Program-made: the position numbers and the translations under genes
Notes under the pieces: generated by a model
What the model was told of the DNA's origin: nothing
What the model saw: only the letters and a program-made list of their open reading frames with translations
Database searches by the model: none
From: Salinarchaeum sp. Harcht-Bsk1
GTDB lineage: Archaea > Halobacteriota > Halobacteria > Halobacteriales > Salinarchaeaceae
NCBI RefSeq assembly: GCF_000403645.1
Contig: NC_021313.1
Coordinates: 1,879,014-1,943,013, forward strand
Length of the DNA stretch: 64,000 bases
Reading direction: 5' to 3'
Shown: positions 1-9,650 of the stretch, piece by piece
How the letters are laid out: each line of letters starts with the position of its first letter
Position numbering within the stretch: the stretch's first letter is position 1

Positions 1-61
1 CGAGGCCGCGAGTTGGCCCGCGTGATCGCACGACGGCGGCCCGCTACCACCGTCCCGGAAC

Positions 62-69
62 CCTTTTGC
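62..69 (+). promoter_or_regulatory. TATA-like box of alaS
   Basis: A T-rich box (CCTTTTGC) is centred about 28 nt before the alaS ATG. This is the normal distance from a haloarchaeal TATA box to a transcription start, so the mRNA is probably leaderless. The box also supports the chosen start codon. Confidence 0.5.
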
Positions 70-93
70 ACGGCGACCGGCAGGTAGGTCCCA

Positions 94-2874
94 ATGAGCG
101 ACCTCGAGGAGGAGTACCGCCTCGACTACTTCGCGGAGGAGGACTTCGTCCGCCGCGAGTGCGTCGAGTGTGGCGACCACTTCTGGACGCGCGATCACGA
201 CCGCGAGACGTGCGGCGAGCCGCCCTGCGAGACGTACACCTTCATCGACGACCCCGGCTTCGCCGAGGAGTACACCCTGGAGGAGATGCGCGAGGCCTTC
301 CTCTCCTTCTTCGAGGAGCACGGCCACGAGCGCATCGACCCCTACCCCGTCGCCGCGAACCGCTGGCGCGACGACGTCCTGCTCACGCAGGCATCGATCT
401 ACGACTTCCAGCCGCTGGTCACGTCGGGCGAGACGCCGCCGCCGGCGAACCCGCTGTGCATCAGCCAGCCCTGCATCCGGATGCAGGACATCGACAACGT
501 CGGGACGACGGGGCGGCACACGATGGCCTTCGAGATGATGGCCCACCACGCGTTCAACGCCCGGGAGGATATCGAGGACGCGGAGCAGTACGCTTACGAG
601 GGCGAGGTCTACTGGAAGGACCGGACCGTCGAACTCTGCGAGGAGTTCTTCGCGTCACTCGGCGCGGATCGCGAGCGGATCACCTACATCGAGGATCCGT
701 GGGTCGGCGGCGGCAACGCCGGGCCGGCGATCGAGGTCATCTACGAGGGCGCGGAGCTCGCGACGCTCGTCTTCATGTCGATGACGCAGGATCCCGACGG
801 CGAGTACGAACTCAAGGACGGGAATCGCTACGCCCCGATGGACACCTACGTCGTCGACACCGGCTACGGCCTCGAGCGCTGGACCTGGGTCAGCCAGGGC
901 ACGCCGACGGTCTACGAGGCGATCTACCCCGACCAGATCGCATTCCTCAAGGACAACGCCGGGATCGAACTCACCGACGAGGAGGCCCAGATCGTCCACG
1001 ACGCCGCCGCGCTCGCCGGCAATATGGACATCGACGAGGCCGAGGACCTCGAGGCCGCACGCGACGAGATCGCCGCCGAGGTCGGCGTCGACGTCGCCGA
1101 CCTCGAGGCGCTGATGGAACCCCTCGAGACGATCTACGCGATCGCGGACCACTGCCGCACGCTCGCCTACATGTTCGGCGACGAGATCGTCCCATCGAAC
1201 GTCGGCACCGGCTACCTCGCGCGGATGGTCCTCCGCCGCACGAAGCGGCTCGTGGACGAGGTCGGCGTCGACGCGCCGCTCGACGAACTCGTCGACATGC
1301 AGGCCGAGCGTCTGGGCTACGAGAACCGCGACCACATCCGCGACGTCGTCCGCACGGAGGTCGAGAAGTACCGCGAGACGCTGGAGCGGGGCCGCCGCCG
1401 CGTCGAGGACCTGGCCGCCGAGCACGCCGAGGCCGGCGAGCCGATCCCGACCGAGGAGCTCGTCGAGCTCTACGACTCCCACGGCATCCAGCCGGACATG
1501 GTCGAGGACATCGCCGAGGCCCAGGGCGCCGACGTCGACGTGCCCGAGGACTTCTACGGCCAGGTCGCCGCTCGTCACGACCAGGAGACCGGCGGTATCT
1601 CCGCCGCGGACGCCGACGAGCGCTTCGCGGACCTCCCGGCCACGGAGAAACTCTACTACGACGACCAGCAGGGCACGGAGTTCGAGGCCGTCGTCCTCGA
1701 CGTGTTCGAGCGCCAGGAGGGCTACGACGTCGTGCTCGACCAGACGATGTTCTATCCCGAGGGCGGTGGCCAGCCGCCGGACCACGGCACGCTCGCCTCG
1801 GACGACCGCACCGTGGACGTGACCGACGTGCAGATCGAGGACGGCGTGATCCGCCACCGGACCGACGGCGAACTCGACAAGGGCGACATGGTCCGGGGCA
1901 AGATCGACGTCGATCGCCGTCGCCAGCTCATGCGCAACCACACCGCGACCCACGCGGTGATCCACGCCGCTCGCCAGGTGCTCGGCGACCACCTCCGGCA
2001 GGCCGGCGCCCAGAAGGGCGTCGACTCCTCCCGCATCGACGTCGCCCACTACGCCCGGATCTCCCGCGAGGAGGTCAAGCGGATCGAGTCCGTCGCGAAC
2101 GACCTCGTCATGGCGAACGTCCCGGTGAGCCAGGAGTGGCTCCACCGCAACGACGCCGAGGCCGAGTACGGCTTCGACCTCTACCAGGGCGGCGTGCCGC
2201 CGGGCGAGGAGATCCGCATCGTCACCGTCGACGCGGACGTCCAGGCCTGCGGAGGCACCCACGTCGCCCGCACCGGCGACGTCGGCGCGATCAAGATCCG
2301 CTCGACCGAGCGCGTCCAGGACGGCGTCGAGCGCCTGATCTTCTCCGCCGGCACCGCCGCGATCGAGGCCACCCAGGAGACCGAAGACGCCCTCTACGAG
2401 ACGGCCGACGCGCTCGACGTCGACCCGCAGGCGGCCCCCGAGACCGCCGCCCGGTTCTTCGAGGAGTGGAAGGAACGGGGCAAGCGCATCGAGGAGCTCC
2501 AGGAGGAACTCGCAGCGGCCCGCGCCGCGGGCGGTGACGACGACGCGGTCGAGATCGAGGTGGGCGACGCGACCGCCGTGATCCGCCGGATCGACGCCGA
2601 CATGGACGAACTCCGCGCGACCGCCAACGCGCTCGTCGAGGACGGCCAGATCGCCGTGCTGGGAAGCGGGGCCGAGGGCGCCCAGTTCGTCGTCGGCGTC
2701 CCCGACGGCTCCGCGGTCAACGCCGGCGAGGTCGTCAGCCAGCTCGCCGGTCGCGTCGGCGGCGGCGGTGGCGGCCCGCCGGACTTCGCGCAGGGCGGTG
2801 GTCCCGACGGCGAGAAGCTGGACGACGCCCTGGCGGACGCGCCCGATATCCTGCAGGCCGTCGTGGACGCCTGA
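94..2874 (+). CDS. alaS: Alanyl-tRNA synthetase
   Basis: Class II synthetase that charges tRNA-Ala in the cytoplasm; 926 aa, normal for archaeal AlaS. The N-terminus carries the Cys/His-rich segment seen in archaeal enzymes (Cys at about residues 24-27 and 41-46). The catalytic and tRNA-binding core follows. The editing domain is marked by the zinc-binding HTATH motif (616-620) and CGGTH (719-723). The protein ends in a DHHA1-like domain with a Gly-rich stretch near residue 895. The start is supported by the T-rich box about 28 nt upstream. The gene stands alone; the next gene is about 170 nt away. A long open frame on the opposite strand is a GC-bias shadow. Very confident. Confidence 0.97.
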   Translation: MSDLEEEYRLDYFAEEDFVRRECVECGDHFWTRDHDRETCGEPPCETYTFIDDPGFAEEYTLEEMREAFLSFFEEHGHERIDPYPVAANRWRDDVLLTQASIYDFQPLVTSGETPPPANPLCISQPCIRMQDIDNVGTTGRHTMAFEMMAHHAFNAREDIEDAEQYAYEGEVYWKDRTVELCEEFFASLGADRERITYIEDPWVGGGNAGPAIEVIYEGAELATLVFMSMTQDPDGEYELKDGNRYAPMDTYVVDTGYGLERWTWVSQGTPTVYEAIYPDQIAFLKDNAGIELTDEEAQIVHDAAALAGNMDIDEAEDLEAARDEIAAEVGVDVADLEALMEPLETIYAIADHCRTLAYMFGDEIVPSNVGTGYLARMVLRRTKRLVDEVGVDAPLDELVDMQAERLGYENRDHIRDVVRTEVEKYRETLERGRRRVEDLAAEHAEAGEPIPTEELVELYDSHGIQPDMVEDIAEAQGADVDVPEDFYGQVAARHDQETGGISAADADERFADLPATEKLYYDDQQGTEFEAVVLDVFERQEGYDVVLDQTMFYPEGGGQPPDHGTLASDDRTVDVTDVQIEDGVIRHRTDGELDKGDMVRGKIDVDRRRQLMRNHTATHAVIHAARQVLGDHLRQAGAQKGVDSSRIDVAHYARISREEVKRIESVANDLVMANVPVSQEWLHRNDAEAEYGFDLYQGGVPPGEEIRIVTVDADVQACGGTHVARTGDVGAIKIRSTERVQDGVERLIFSAGTAAIEATQETEDALYETADALDVDPQAAPETAARFFEEWKERGKRIEELQEELAAARAAGGDDDAVEIEVGDATAVIRRIDADMDELRATANALVEDGQIAVLGSGAEGAQFVVGVPDGSAVNAGEVVSQLAGRVGGGGGGPPDFAQGGGPDGEKLDDALADAPDILQAVVDA

Positions 2875-3047
2875 GCTGGTCACCGGTTCGCTGCCGCTCG
2901 TTCGTTCGCTGCAACTCGCCCCCAGTCGGCAGCTACGGCACCAGCAACTGCTCCGCGTCGGGCCTGCATTCGGACCGACCTGTCTGCGAGCGAGCCGCCC
3001 CGTGGAAACTACACTTTTCCTCGTTCTCGCCGTCGTACGAAGTCGGA

Positions 3048-3371
3048 ATGGTCAACGTTAGCACGATCGACGGCATCGAGTACGGCTTCAGAATCATGAT
3101 CTATGCCGTCCTCGTCGTCCTGATCGCGATCGTCTTCGGCGCGATCAGCTGGATCCTGATCGACGCCGGCGGTGACCTGCTCACGGCGATCGGTGGAATC
3201 ATCGGCCTGGTCGGTGGTCTGATCGTCTACGCTGGTGCCCTCGGCGTGCTCTACAAGGTGATCGCCGACGGCGTCGAGCGCGGCGTCCAAGCCGCGAACG
3301 TGACGCTCCCTCGGCGACGAGCGGAGCCGGTCGAGGAAGAAGACGAGGTCGAGGCAGTGGAGGAGATCTAG
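3048..3371 (+). CDS. Small two-helix membrane protein, unknown function
   Basis: 107 aa. Two hydrophobic segments are visible: about residues 16-40 (IMIYAVLVVLIAIVFGAISW) and about 50-75. A charged tail rich in Arg then Glu (RRRAEPVEEEDEVEAVEE) follows. There is no enzymatic motif. A T-rich box (CACTTTTCC, about 3012) lies some 30 nt upstream. It stands between alaS and a convergent DUF1684-type gene. Acidic composition and codon use match its neighbours, so it is probably a genuine haloarchaeal membrane protein, but no role can be assigned. Confidence 0.75.
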   Translation: MVNVSTIDGIEYGFRIMIYAVLVVLIAIVFGAISWILIDAGGDLLTAIGGIIGLVGGLIVYAGALGVLYKVIADGVERGVQAANVTLPRRRAEPVEEEDEVEAVEEI

Positions 3372-3428
3372 CCACCGCTCGCCGAGGACGGGGACCGTTC
3401 GATCCAGGGCCCGAGCATCGAACCGACG

Positions 3429-3986
3429 CTACTGCCAATCCTTCTCGCCGGCCTCGATCGCGACCTCGAGCCAGTTCTCCTCGGGCGGGAGCGGACACGA
3501 AAAGGTCTCGCTGTAGGCACAGAAGGGCGAGTACGCGAGGTTGAAATCCAGCGGGATCACGTCGCCGGTCTCCAGCGCACGCTCGGTCGCTAAGTCCATG
3601 TACCGGCCGCCGTCGTAGGTCACGGGACCGGTGGTCTTGTCGCGGAAGGGGACGAAGATCGGCGCCTCCGCGAGGTCCTCGTCGGGCTGCTGGTAGCCGT
3701 GGAGTTCGACGTCGTTGCCGTTCAGTTCGAAGTCGAACGTCACCACGCGGTCGTAGCGCACGGAGCGGCCGTCGCTGGTGTCGAGTTCGAGCTGTTCGGG
3801 CTCGTCGTGGACGGTCACCTCGGCCTCGACGCGATACTCGGGATCCGGCTCGAAGTACGCCAGCCCGTCGAACTCGTCGCGTTTCTCTGGCGGAATCGGC
3901 GACTGGCGGTGCGTGTCGAGGAACTCGTCCTTCTCGGCGCGGCTGGCGCGAAGTTCGTCGGCCCAGCCCGGCGGCGTCTCGCTCAT
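3429..3986 (-). CDS. DUF1684 family protein
   Basis: 185 aa. The sequence fits the DUF1684 family: a central beta-rich region ending in PFRDKTTGPVTYDGGRYMDL, then LDFNLAYSPFCAYSETFSCPLPPEENWLEVAIEAGEK. This Tyr/Cys-containing C-terminus is the family hallmark. Biochemical function is not established. I start at ATG 3986 (MSETPPGW) because the open frame upstream to 4133 reads as Arg-rich, non-acidic sequence unlike a haloarchaeal protein. It converges with the small membrane gene ending at 3371. Confidence 0.88.
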   Translation of the reverse strand: MSETPPGWADELRASRAEKDEFLDTHRQSPIPPEKRDEFDGLAYFEPDPEYRVEAEVTVHDEPEQLELDTSDGRSVRYDRVVTFDFELNGNDVELHGYQQPDEDLAEAPIFVPFRDKTTGPVTYDGGRYMDLATERALETGDVIPLDFNLAYSPFCAYSETFSCPLPPEENWLEVAIEAGEKDWQ

Positions 3987-4155
3987 GACCGCCACTCCGC
4001 CAGGGAGCCGGATGAACCCCGCGGCTCGGGAGCGGGGCGTCGATCGGTTGCCACTGCAGCGTGCCGCTCGCTGCCGATGGCAGCCGGGCCGCTCGGAACG
4101 GAATCGCCCGATGCGGCCCCGTTCCACTTTCACCGAGCTTCCGGCGCTCGCTTAT

Positions 4156-4174
4156 CCGTTACCGACGGTAACGG
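4156..4174. repeat. Perfect 8-bp stem, 3-nt loop hairpin in a divergent intergenic region
   Basis: CCGTTACC, loop GAC, then GGTAACGG: a perfect inverted repeat between the DUF1684 gene (minus) and the short membrane ORF (plus). A second palindromic patch (CTCGCGAG) follows at about 4191. It could be an operator or a transcript hairpin. Its size resembles the GAGC hairpins near 23.1 kb, but the core is different. Confidence 0.5.
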
Positions 4175-4246
4175 ACTGTCACTCGCTGCGCTCGCGAGCG
4201 GATACCCGATCCTGGGTCGCTCGCGGGACCACGCCGAGCCCCAGCC

Positions 4247-4414
4247 ATGCCAGACCATCCACCCCCACTCTCGACTCGCGTTCGTCGCCTCGCCGCCGCA
4301 GCGGTCGCGCTGGCCGGCGCCTTCGTCGCCTACCAGACCGTCTACGGCTCGACCGTCCTCGCGGGCGTCGCCGTGCTCGCGATCCTCGCGCTCGCGGCGC
4401 TGGGCGTCCGGTAG
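4247..4414 (+). CDS. Short membrane protein (55 aa), unknown
   Basis: Reading ATG 4247 to TAG 4412-4414 gives a 55-residue peptide beginning MPDHPPPLSTRVRRLAAAA. It has two consecutive hydrophobic stretches (about 15-31 and 36-53) separated by a short YGS turn, so it would be a helical hairpin in the membrane. Such small proteins are common in haloarchaea and usually uncharacterised. It lies about 80 nt before mutY on the same strand. Moderate confidence because of length and lack of an obvious promoter. Confidence 0.55.
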   Translation: MPDHPPPLSTRVRRLAAAAVALAGAFVAYQTVYGSTVLAGVAVLAILALAALGVR

Positions 4415-4495
4415 CGCCGGCGATGCGTTCGCCCCGCCGGTCCAGCCCGTCCCGGACCACACGAGTAAAGCGGCCCCGTCGGCAAGCCGGCAGCA

Positions 4496-5512
4496 ATGAG
4501 CACCGAGGAGGACCCGGACGCGGCGTCGGACCGCGATGCGACCGACAGCGACGCCGACGCAACCGGCGCCGACCGCGACCTCCCCGACGGCGTCTCGCTC
4601 CCCGACGACCTCGACGCCGTGCAGGACGCGCTCCTCTCCTGGTACCGCGAGGACCACCGCTCGTTCCCCTGGCGCGAGACGACCGATCCCTACGCGATCC
4701 TCGTCTCGGAGGTGATGAGCCAGCAGACCCAGCTCTCCCGCGTCGAGACGGCCTGGCACGAGTTCCTCGAGCGCTGGCCCGACGCCGCGGCGCTCGCCGA
4801 CGCCGACCGCGCCGACGTCGTCGCGTTCTGGACCGACCACAGCCTCGGCTACAACAACCGGGCCAAGTACCTCCACGAGGCCGCGCGGCAGGTCACGGAC
4901 GGCGAGGCCGGCGGCGACGACCTCGCTGCCGGCGAGTTCCCGACGGATCCGGATGGCCTGCAGGACCTCCACGGCGTCGGCCCCTACACCGCCAACGCCG
5001 TCGCCTCCTTCGCGTTCAACGAGGGCGACGCCGTCGTCGACACGAACGTCAAGCGGGTCGTCTATCGCGCCTTCGACGTGCCGGACGACGACGCGGCGTT
5101 CGAGGCCGCGGCGGCGGAGCTCATGCCGGCCGGCGAGTCCCGGGACTGGAACAACGGGATCATGGAACTCGGCGGGGTGGCGTGTGAGAAGACGCCGAGT
5201 TGCGACGAGGCGGGGTGTCCCTGGCGGCAGTGGTGTCACGCCTACCGCACCGGCGACTTCACCGCGCCGGACGTGCCGACGCAGCCGCCCTACGAGGGCA
5301 GCCGCCGGCAGAAGCGCGCCCGGGTGCTCTCCGCGCTCAGCGAGCACGGCTCGCAAGCACTCGACGAGCTGGGGCCACGGGTACGAGTGGATTACGCGCC
5401 GGAGGGTGATGGGGATGGCAGCCGCGAGTGGCTCCGCGGGCTGGTCGAGGACCTCGAAGCTGACGAACTGGTGACGCTCGGCGAGAACGGAACCGTCGAA
5501 CTACGACGCTGA
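4496..5512 (+). CDS. mutY: A/G-specific adenine DNA glycosylase MutY
   Basis: 338 aa. Removes adenine mispaired with 8-oxoguanine in base-excision repair. Visible features: an acidic N-terminal tail (1-40); the catalytic-Glu motif SEVMSQQTQ (71-79, Glu72); a helix-hairpin-helix LHGVGPYTANAVASFAF (about 158-174) followed by the conserved Asp (VVDTNV, D182); and a four-Cys cluster C230, C236, C241, C247 that should bind 4Fe-4S. The C-terminal region (about 260-338) looks like a small winged-helix domain rather than the bacterial NUDIX-like 8-oxoG domain. An AGTAAAG box about 28 nt upstream supports ATG 4496. Confidence 0.95.
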   Translation: MSTEEDPDAASDRDATDSDADATGADRDLPDGVSLPDDLDAVQDALLSWYREDHRSFPWRETTDPYAILVSEVMSQQTQLSRVETAWHEFLERWPDAAALADADRADVVAFWTDHSLGYNNRAKYLHEAARQVTDGEAGGDDLAAGEFPTDPDGLQDLHGVGPYTANAVASFAFNEGDAVVDTNVKRVVYRAFDVPDDDAAFEAAAAELMPAGESRDWNNGIMELGGVACEKTPSCDEAGCPWRQWCHAYRTGDFTAPDVPTQPPYEGSRRQKRARVLSALSEHGSQALDELGPRVRVDYAPEGDGDGSREWLRGLVEDLEADELVTLGENGTVELRR

Positions 5513-5516
5513 TTCG

Positions 5517-6074
5517 CTACAGCCGCGTGCCGACGAAGCCGCCGATCCCGCCGAAGACGGCGGGGTAGACGATGCCCATCAGGAGTACCGTCACGAGGCC
5601 GAGTTCGGGTGCGACGTCGACGCTAATGCCCTGCTGGCTCTCGGACATCTCGAAGACGAACGTTCCGACGACGGTCAACACGACGTAGCCGATCGCCGTC
5701 GCTGCGCCAGCGATGGCGGCGTCGGTCTCGTCCTGAATGTCGAAGGTGCGCACGAGTGCGATACCAGCGCCGACCAACACGACGATCGGGATGATCTGAT
5801 AGAGGAGCTCCGGTGCCTCCAGCGAGGCCTCGCTGACGAAGTTCGAGGTCTGCGATTGCGTCTGGCCCATCATCGAGACCGTGGACTTCGAGTCGACGAA
5901 GTGTGCGCCGTAGAGAATGTTCCCCGCTCCCCCGACGAGGTCGTCGCCGTCCTCCATCGCCGCGACGACGATTGCCACGAGCGCGAAGCTCGCAACGTAT
6001 GCACCGAGGCCAGCGACGGCGCTCTGAACGATTGGAACGCGATCCAACAACTCTCCCCCACTCTGTGTGGACAT
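5517..6074 (-). CDS. Multi-pass membrane protein, unknown
   Basis: 185 aa with about four hydrophobic segments (near residues 19-41, 88-107, 117-142 and 155-180), so it is an integral membrane protein. The first loop and the segment around residues 45-85 are polar. No transporter or enzyme motif is recognised. The start at ATG 6074 is supported by a TATA-like element (CTTAACTATAG on the minus strand, about 6094-6106) some 25-30 nt upstream. The longer frame to 6140 would have to cross that promoter. It is convergent with mutY, with 4 nt between the stops. Confidence 0.75.
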   Translation of the reverse strand: MSTQSGGELLDRVPIVQSAVAGLGAYVASFALVAIVVAAMEDGDDLVGGAGNILYGAHFVDSKSTVSMMGQTQSQTSNFVSEASLEAPELLYQIIPIVVLVGAGIALVRTFDIQDETDAAIAGAATAIGYVVLTVVGTFVFEMSESQQGISVDVAPELGLVTVLLMGIVYPAVFGGIGGFVGTRL

Positions 6075-6189
6075 GGCCCGTGATTTTTGGGGACTATAGT
6101 TAAGAATAGTGGCGGTACACTGAAGGTACCTTGCGAGCATGTGGTGCGAAGCACTGGGCGTTTTTGTGACCGGTCGCCGTGGCTCCCGT

Positions 6190-6765
6190 ATGGACGCGCC
6201 ACACGTCGTCGGTATTCCAGGGAGCCTCCGCGAGGGTAGTTACACGCGAACCGCCACGCGACGTGCGCTCGACGGCGTCGAGCGTGCGGGCGGTACCGCC
6301 GAACTGGTCGACCTCCGCGACTACGACCTCCCCATCTTCGACGCCGACCACGACGCCGCGGCCGACGCTCCCGATCTCGCCACGACGGTTCGGGAGGCCG
6401 ACGCCGTCCTGCTGGGCACTCCGATGTACCACGGCTCCTACTCGTCGCCGCTGAAGACCGCGCTGGACTACTGTGGCTTCGACGAGTTCGAGGACGAGAC
6501 CGTCGGCCTCCTGGCCGTCTCCGGCGGCGGGTTCCCGACGCCCGCACTCGAGCACCTCCGCTCGGTCTGCCGCGCGCTCAACGCCTGGGTCATCCCCCAC
6601 CAGGTCGCGATCCCGAAGGCCTACGCCGCGATCGACGATGGCGAGATCGTCGACGACGACCTCGACGAGCGCACGCTGGTGCTGGGTCGCCGCGCCGTCC
6701 AGTACGCCGACATCGAGCCCGATCCGGACTCCTTCGAGAGTGACCAGAACGTGGGTGCGGAGTAG
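6190..6765 (+). CDS. NADPH-dependent FMN reductase family protein
   Basis: 191 aa flavodoxin-fold oxidoreductase. The N-terminal GIPGSLREGSYTR loop is the FMN-phosphate loop of the family. GTPMYHGSYSSPLKTALDY (about residues 77-95) is the second FMN-contacting signature, followed by the conserved glycine-rich AVSGGGFPTP segment. It probably reduces free flavin or quinone-type substrates with NAD(P)H; the substrate is unknown. ATG 6190 is preferred to 6139 because a GTTTTTGTG box lies about 27 nt upstream and homology begins at DAPHVVGIPGS. Confidence 0.9.
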   Translation: MDAPHVVGIPGSLREGSYTRTATRRALDGVERAGGTAELVDLRDYDLPIFDADHDAAADAPDLATTVREADAVLLGTPMYHGSYSSPLKTALDYCGFDEFEDETVGLLAVSGGGFPTPALEHLRSVCRALNAWVIPHQVAIPKAYAAIDDGEIVDDDLDERTLVLGRRAVQYADIEPDPDSFESDQNVGAE

Positions 6766-6949
6766 GACTCGGCCCGGAGTCGCCGCGGTCAGTCGATTTG
6801 GCGACGTCGGTGGTACGTCACGGCCGCTCGAGCGAGCGGCGTCCCTGGAGCAGCACGCTCGACGATTCCCGGACGGGCTCCCCGGCCGCCGTTCCCTCCG
6901 CCAGCCCGCTAACGTGGCGCCTAAATGAGCCTGCTCCCTACGCCTGACA

Positions 6950-7462
6950 ATGCACGAGGAGACGCGCTCCTGGGTGGAACTCCTCGCCCTGCAGCTCGCC
7001 GGCCTCGTCGTGGCCACGCACCTCTACTGGGGCCTCGATCGCTTCGCAGAGCAGCTTCGCTACGGCGTCTACGTCGACCCCCGACCGGTCCTGTTCGTCC
7101 TCTCCTCGGCCGCCATCATCGCCGGCGCGGCGTACGTCGCGCTCGGCGGCCGCCGGAAGCCGGTCTACGCGCTCGGCATCGCGCTCATGCTCGTCTACCT
7201 CTTCGGCTACTGGGGCTGGCACCTGATGGGCCACCTGCCCGCGCTGCCCTGGGTCGACGACCAGTCCCATCCCCATCCCGGGTGGGGTCCGTTCGAGACG
7301 CTGTACCGGCACCTCGCCGCCGACCACCTCGCCCTCGTCTCCAAACTGGCGGAGGCGACGCTCGCTCTCGTCCTCGGCGCCCTGTGGCTGGACGAGCGCA
7401 CCGCGGCCGAGGACGGGGCCGCGCTCGCAGACGAGACGAACAGCGAGGCTGACGCGCCGTGA
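6950..7462 (+). CDS. Four-helix membrane protein, unknown
   Basis: 170 aa. Hydrophobic segments at about residues 10-27, 45-65, 72-95 and 118-142, with the polar loop HPHPGWGPFETLYRH between the last two. A CCTAAATGA box about 28 nt upstream fits a leaderless mRNA starting at ATG 6950. The stop overlaps the GTG start of the YigZ-like gene (GTGA), so the two are translationally coupled and likely cotranscribed. No recognised family. Confidence 0.8.
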   Translation: MHEETRSWVELLALQLAGLVVATHLYWGLDRFAEQLRYGVYVDPRPVLFVLSSAAIIAGAAYVALGGRRKPVYALGIALMLVYLFGYWGWHLMGHLPALPWVDDQSHPHPGWGPFETLYRHLAADHLALVSKLAEATLALVLGALWLDERTAAEDGAALADETNSEADAP

Positions 7463-8115
7463 CCGACGACGAACCGCCGGACGTGGCCGGTTCGGACGGG
7501 GGCAGTGATGGCACTGCGGAGCCCTACGAGACGGTCGGCGAGCGCGCCAGCGCCGCCTTCGAGGTGCAGGGCTCCGAGTTCATCGGCTACGTCGCGCCCG
7601 TCGAGAGCGAGCAGGCTGCGGACGACTTCCTCGCGGAAATCGAGGCCGAGTACGCCGACGCGACCCACGTTGTCCCGGCCTATCGCGTCCGGACAGACGA
7701 GGGCTACCTCCGGGAGTACAGCTCCGACGACGGCGAACCCTCCGGCTCCGCGGGCAAGCCCGCGCTCAACGTCCTCCAGGGTCAGGATCTGGAGAACGTT
7801 GCCGTCGCCGTCGTGCGGTACTACGGAGGCACGAACCTCGGCGTGGGCGGACTGGTCTCCGCCTACGGCCGGGCGACGAAGGAGGCGATCGAGGCCGCGG
7901 GCGTCGAGGAGCGCCTGCCACAGGCCCGGTTCTCGATCACGGTCGAGTACGACGACTCCGGCGCCGTCCGCTCGGTGCTCGAGTCCGCCGACTCCAAGTT
8001 CGACGCTGCGTACGAGGAGCGGGTCTCCTTCGAGGTCACGGTGCCGGTCGGCGAGGCCGCTGGACTCCGGGATCGCATCCGGAGCACGACGAGTGGGCGG
8101 GCCGAAATCGAGTGA
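7459..8115 (+). CDS. IMPACT/YigZ family protein
   Basis: 218 aa. The central block matches the IMPACT (UPF0029) N-terminal domain: PAYRVRTDEGYLREYSSDDGEPSGSAGKP followed by VAVVRYYGGTNLGVGGLVSAYG. The C-terminal part (about 140-218) fits the DUF1949 ferredoxin-like domain. Eukaryotic IMPACT modulates GCN2; the archaeal and bacterial role is poorly defined but thought to be linked to translation or ribosomes. GTG start at 7459 overlaps the previous stop, consistent with coupling. The family assignment is firm. Confidence 0.93.
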   Translation: MTDDEPPDVAGSDGGSDGTAEPYETVGERASAAFEVQGSEFIGYVAPVESEQAADDFLAEIEAEYADATHVVPAYRVRTDEGYLREYSSDDGEPSGSAGKPALNVLQGQDLENVAVAVVRYYGGTNLGVGGLVSAYGRATKEAIEAAGVEERLPQARFSITVEYDDSGAVRSVLESADSKFDAAYEERVSFEVTVPVGEAAGLRDRIRSTTSGRAEIE

Positions 8116-8198
8116 CTGCGTCGGTGCTGTAGACGTAGCTTCGCCGCTCGTGTTCCGTCGCCCCGAACGCTTAGGTGTCCGCCGCGAAAGGCGCGGGT

Positions 8199-8609
8199 AT
8201 GCGCACGGTCGAGGTCTCCCGGTTCGTCCAGGCGCCGCCGTCGGTCGTCGAGCGCGCCCTCGATCCGGCGTCCATCGTCGAGTACGAGGGGAGCTTCGAC
8301 GTCCGGACCGTCGAGGAACGCGACGACGCCATCGTCGTGATCGCGGGCGGTACGGGCCTCGAACTCTCCTTCCGCTTCGAACTCCGCGAGAACGGCATCT
8401 ACTACGAGCAGGTCGAGGACGAGGACGCGCCGCTGGAGACGATGGAGACCGAACTCGCCTGGGCCGCCGAGAACGAGGGCACGCGCATCGACGCGACCTC
8501 GACGGTTGGCATGGGCGTCTGGCCTCGGCCGATCACTGACCGCATGGCGACCTGGAAACGCCGCGGCGAACTCCGTCGGCTGTTCGATTCCCTGGCCGAA
8601 AACGTGTGA
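8199..8609 (+). CDS. SRPBCC (START-like) family protein
   Basis: 136 aa. The opening TVEVSRFVQAPPSVVERALDPASIVEYEGSF is typical of SRPBCC/polyketide-cyclase-like folds: beta-1, then a helix that starts with a proline-rich turn. A C-terminal amphipathic helix (MATWKRRGELRRLFDSLAE) caps the cavity. Ligand unknown. I use ATG 8199 rather than the frame start at 8175 because GCTTAGGTG lies about 27 nt upstream of 8199, matching a leaderless transcript. Confidence 0.82.
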   Translation: MRTVEVSRFVQAPPSVVERALDPASIVEYEGSFDVRTVEERDDAIVVIAGGTGLELSFRFELRENGIYYEQVEDEDAPLETMETELAWAAENEGTRIDATSTVGMGVWPRPITDRMATWKRRGELRRLFDSLAENV

Positions 8610-8710
8610 GGGCGGCTGTGTCACGGCTTCCGAACCCCGTCGCCAGCGGCTCTGTACCCGCCGCGCACACCCGCCCCGGCGTTTAAGCCACTCTACGCCG
8701 AAGCCTGGCC

Positions 8711-8920
8711 ATGAGCATCCTTGGCACGGTCAAGGAGGTCTTCCAGGCCTCCAACCAGGCGACCACCACGGACGAATCGAAGGGCGCCTACTGGTGTCAC
8801 GACTGCCAGGAACGCGTTCGCGACGTCGACGTAAAGGGCGAGAGCACCCCGGACTGCCCGTCCTGCGGGGAGTCCATGGAGTTCGAACGCTCGACCGGTA
8901 CCGCGGGCTGTGCCTGTTGA
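8711..8920 (+). CDS. Small zinc-ribbon protein
   Basis: 69 aa. Two CxxC knuckles, CHDC (about 29-32) and CPSC (about 49-52), form a rubredoxin-like zinc ribbon. The C-terminus adds a CAC tripeptide. A GTTTAAGCC box about 27 nt upstream places the transcription start at the ATG. Haloarchaea encode many such one-domain zinc proteins; some have been linked to motility or biofilm phenotypes, but this one cannot be assigned. Confidence 0.8.
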   Translation: MSILGTVKEVFQASNQATTTDESKGAYWCHDCQERVRDVDVKGESTPDCPSCGESMEFERSTGTAGCAC

Positions 8921-8964
8921 GGACGGGTCGTCGCAGGTAACTGGCTGACTGCCCGGTGGAGCGC

Positions 8965-9141
8965 TTACTGGGTCATGATATAGGTCAGGACCATCAGGAG
9001 GAGCGTCGCGGTCGCGAGCCGCGTGAGCGTGAAGCCGACGACGCCGAGGAGGTCCAGCCCCCAGAGGACGATGTACGCAAACAGTCCCGAGAGCACGAGG
9101 TTCATCACGAAGTGAACGCGCGGGTCGCCGCGACTCTGCAT
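8965..9141 (-). CDS. Short membrane protein (58 aa), unknown
   Basis: The minus-strand frame from ATG 9141 to TAA 8965-8967 encodes 58 aa beginning MQSRGDPRVHFVMNLVLSG. Two hydrophobic helices (about 12-33 and 36-56) would form a membrane hairpin. The hydrophobic but well-ordered composition and the flanking positions, 45 nt from the zinc-ribbon gene stop, suggest a real gene. No function is recognised. Confidence 0.6.
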   Translation of the reverse strand: MQSRGDPRVHFVMNLVLSGLFAYIVLWGLDLLGVVGFTLTRLATATLLLMVLTYIMTQ

Positions 9142-9277
9142 GGGCGGGTCTGTGTCGCGATTCGTCTTAAGTCCCGGCGGTGACGGCAGGGGAGATGGGA
9201 GTGGATTCCGGGGCCGCCGTGCCGCCCTTACTCACCAGCGCCCATCGTTAACTCCCTACACGCCGTATTCACGGCCG

Positions 9278-9595
9278 ATGGAGCTCCGGAACAGCGAGGG
9301 CTCGCCGATCGACCCGGTGCCGTTCCTGGTCGTCGCGCTACTGGGCATCTGCGTCGCGATGGCGTGGGGCCCGCTCTACCTCAAGAGCCACGGCCTCGGG
9401 GAACTCCTCGCCATCGGGGTCTCGGGGGTCCTCGCCGTTGGCACCGTCGGCGCTGCCTTCTACCGATTCGTCTGGACGGAGAACCCCAACCGCCGCGAGG
9501 AGGTACCCGTCGGCGAGCGGTTCCGGACGCTGCTCTACGCAATGTTGCTGGGTATCCTGATCCTGCTCGCGCTGATCGCGCTGCTCTACGTCTGA
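9278..9595 (+). CDS. Three-helix membrane protein, unknown
   Basis: 105 aa. Hydrophobic segments at about residues 14-32, 42-63 and 85-104, with a polar loop WTENPNRREEVPVGERF between the second and third. A GTTAACT box lies about 28 nt before ATG 9278, which supports this start over 9140. It converges with the COG0523 gene. No family recognised. Confidence 0.75.
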   Translation: MELRNSEGSPIDPVPFLVVALLGICVAMAWGPLYLKSHGLGELLAIGVSGVLAVGTVGAAFYRFVWTENPNRREEVPVGERFRTLLYAMLLGILILLALIALLYV

Positions 9596-9650
9596 ATCGC
9601 CAACGACCAGGGTCCTCGCGCTGGCGTCGTCCTCCGCTCGATCGGTTTCC

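Noticed and set aside
655-2883. 742-aa open frame antisense to alaS
   Set aside because: Strong GC bias leaves the opposite strand open. The translation has no recognisable domain and alaS is certain.
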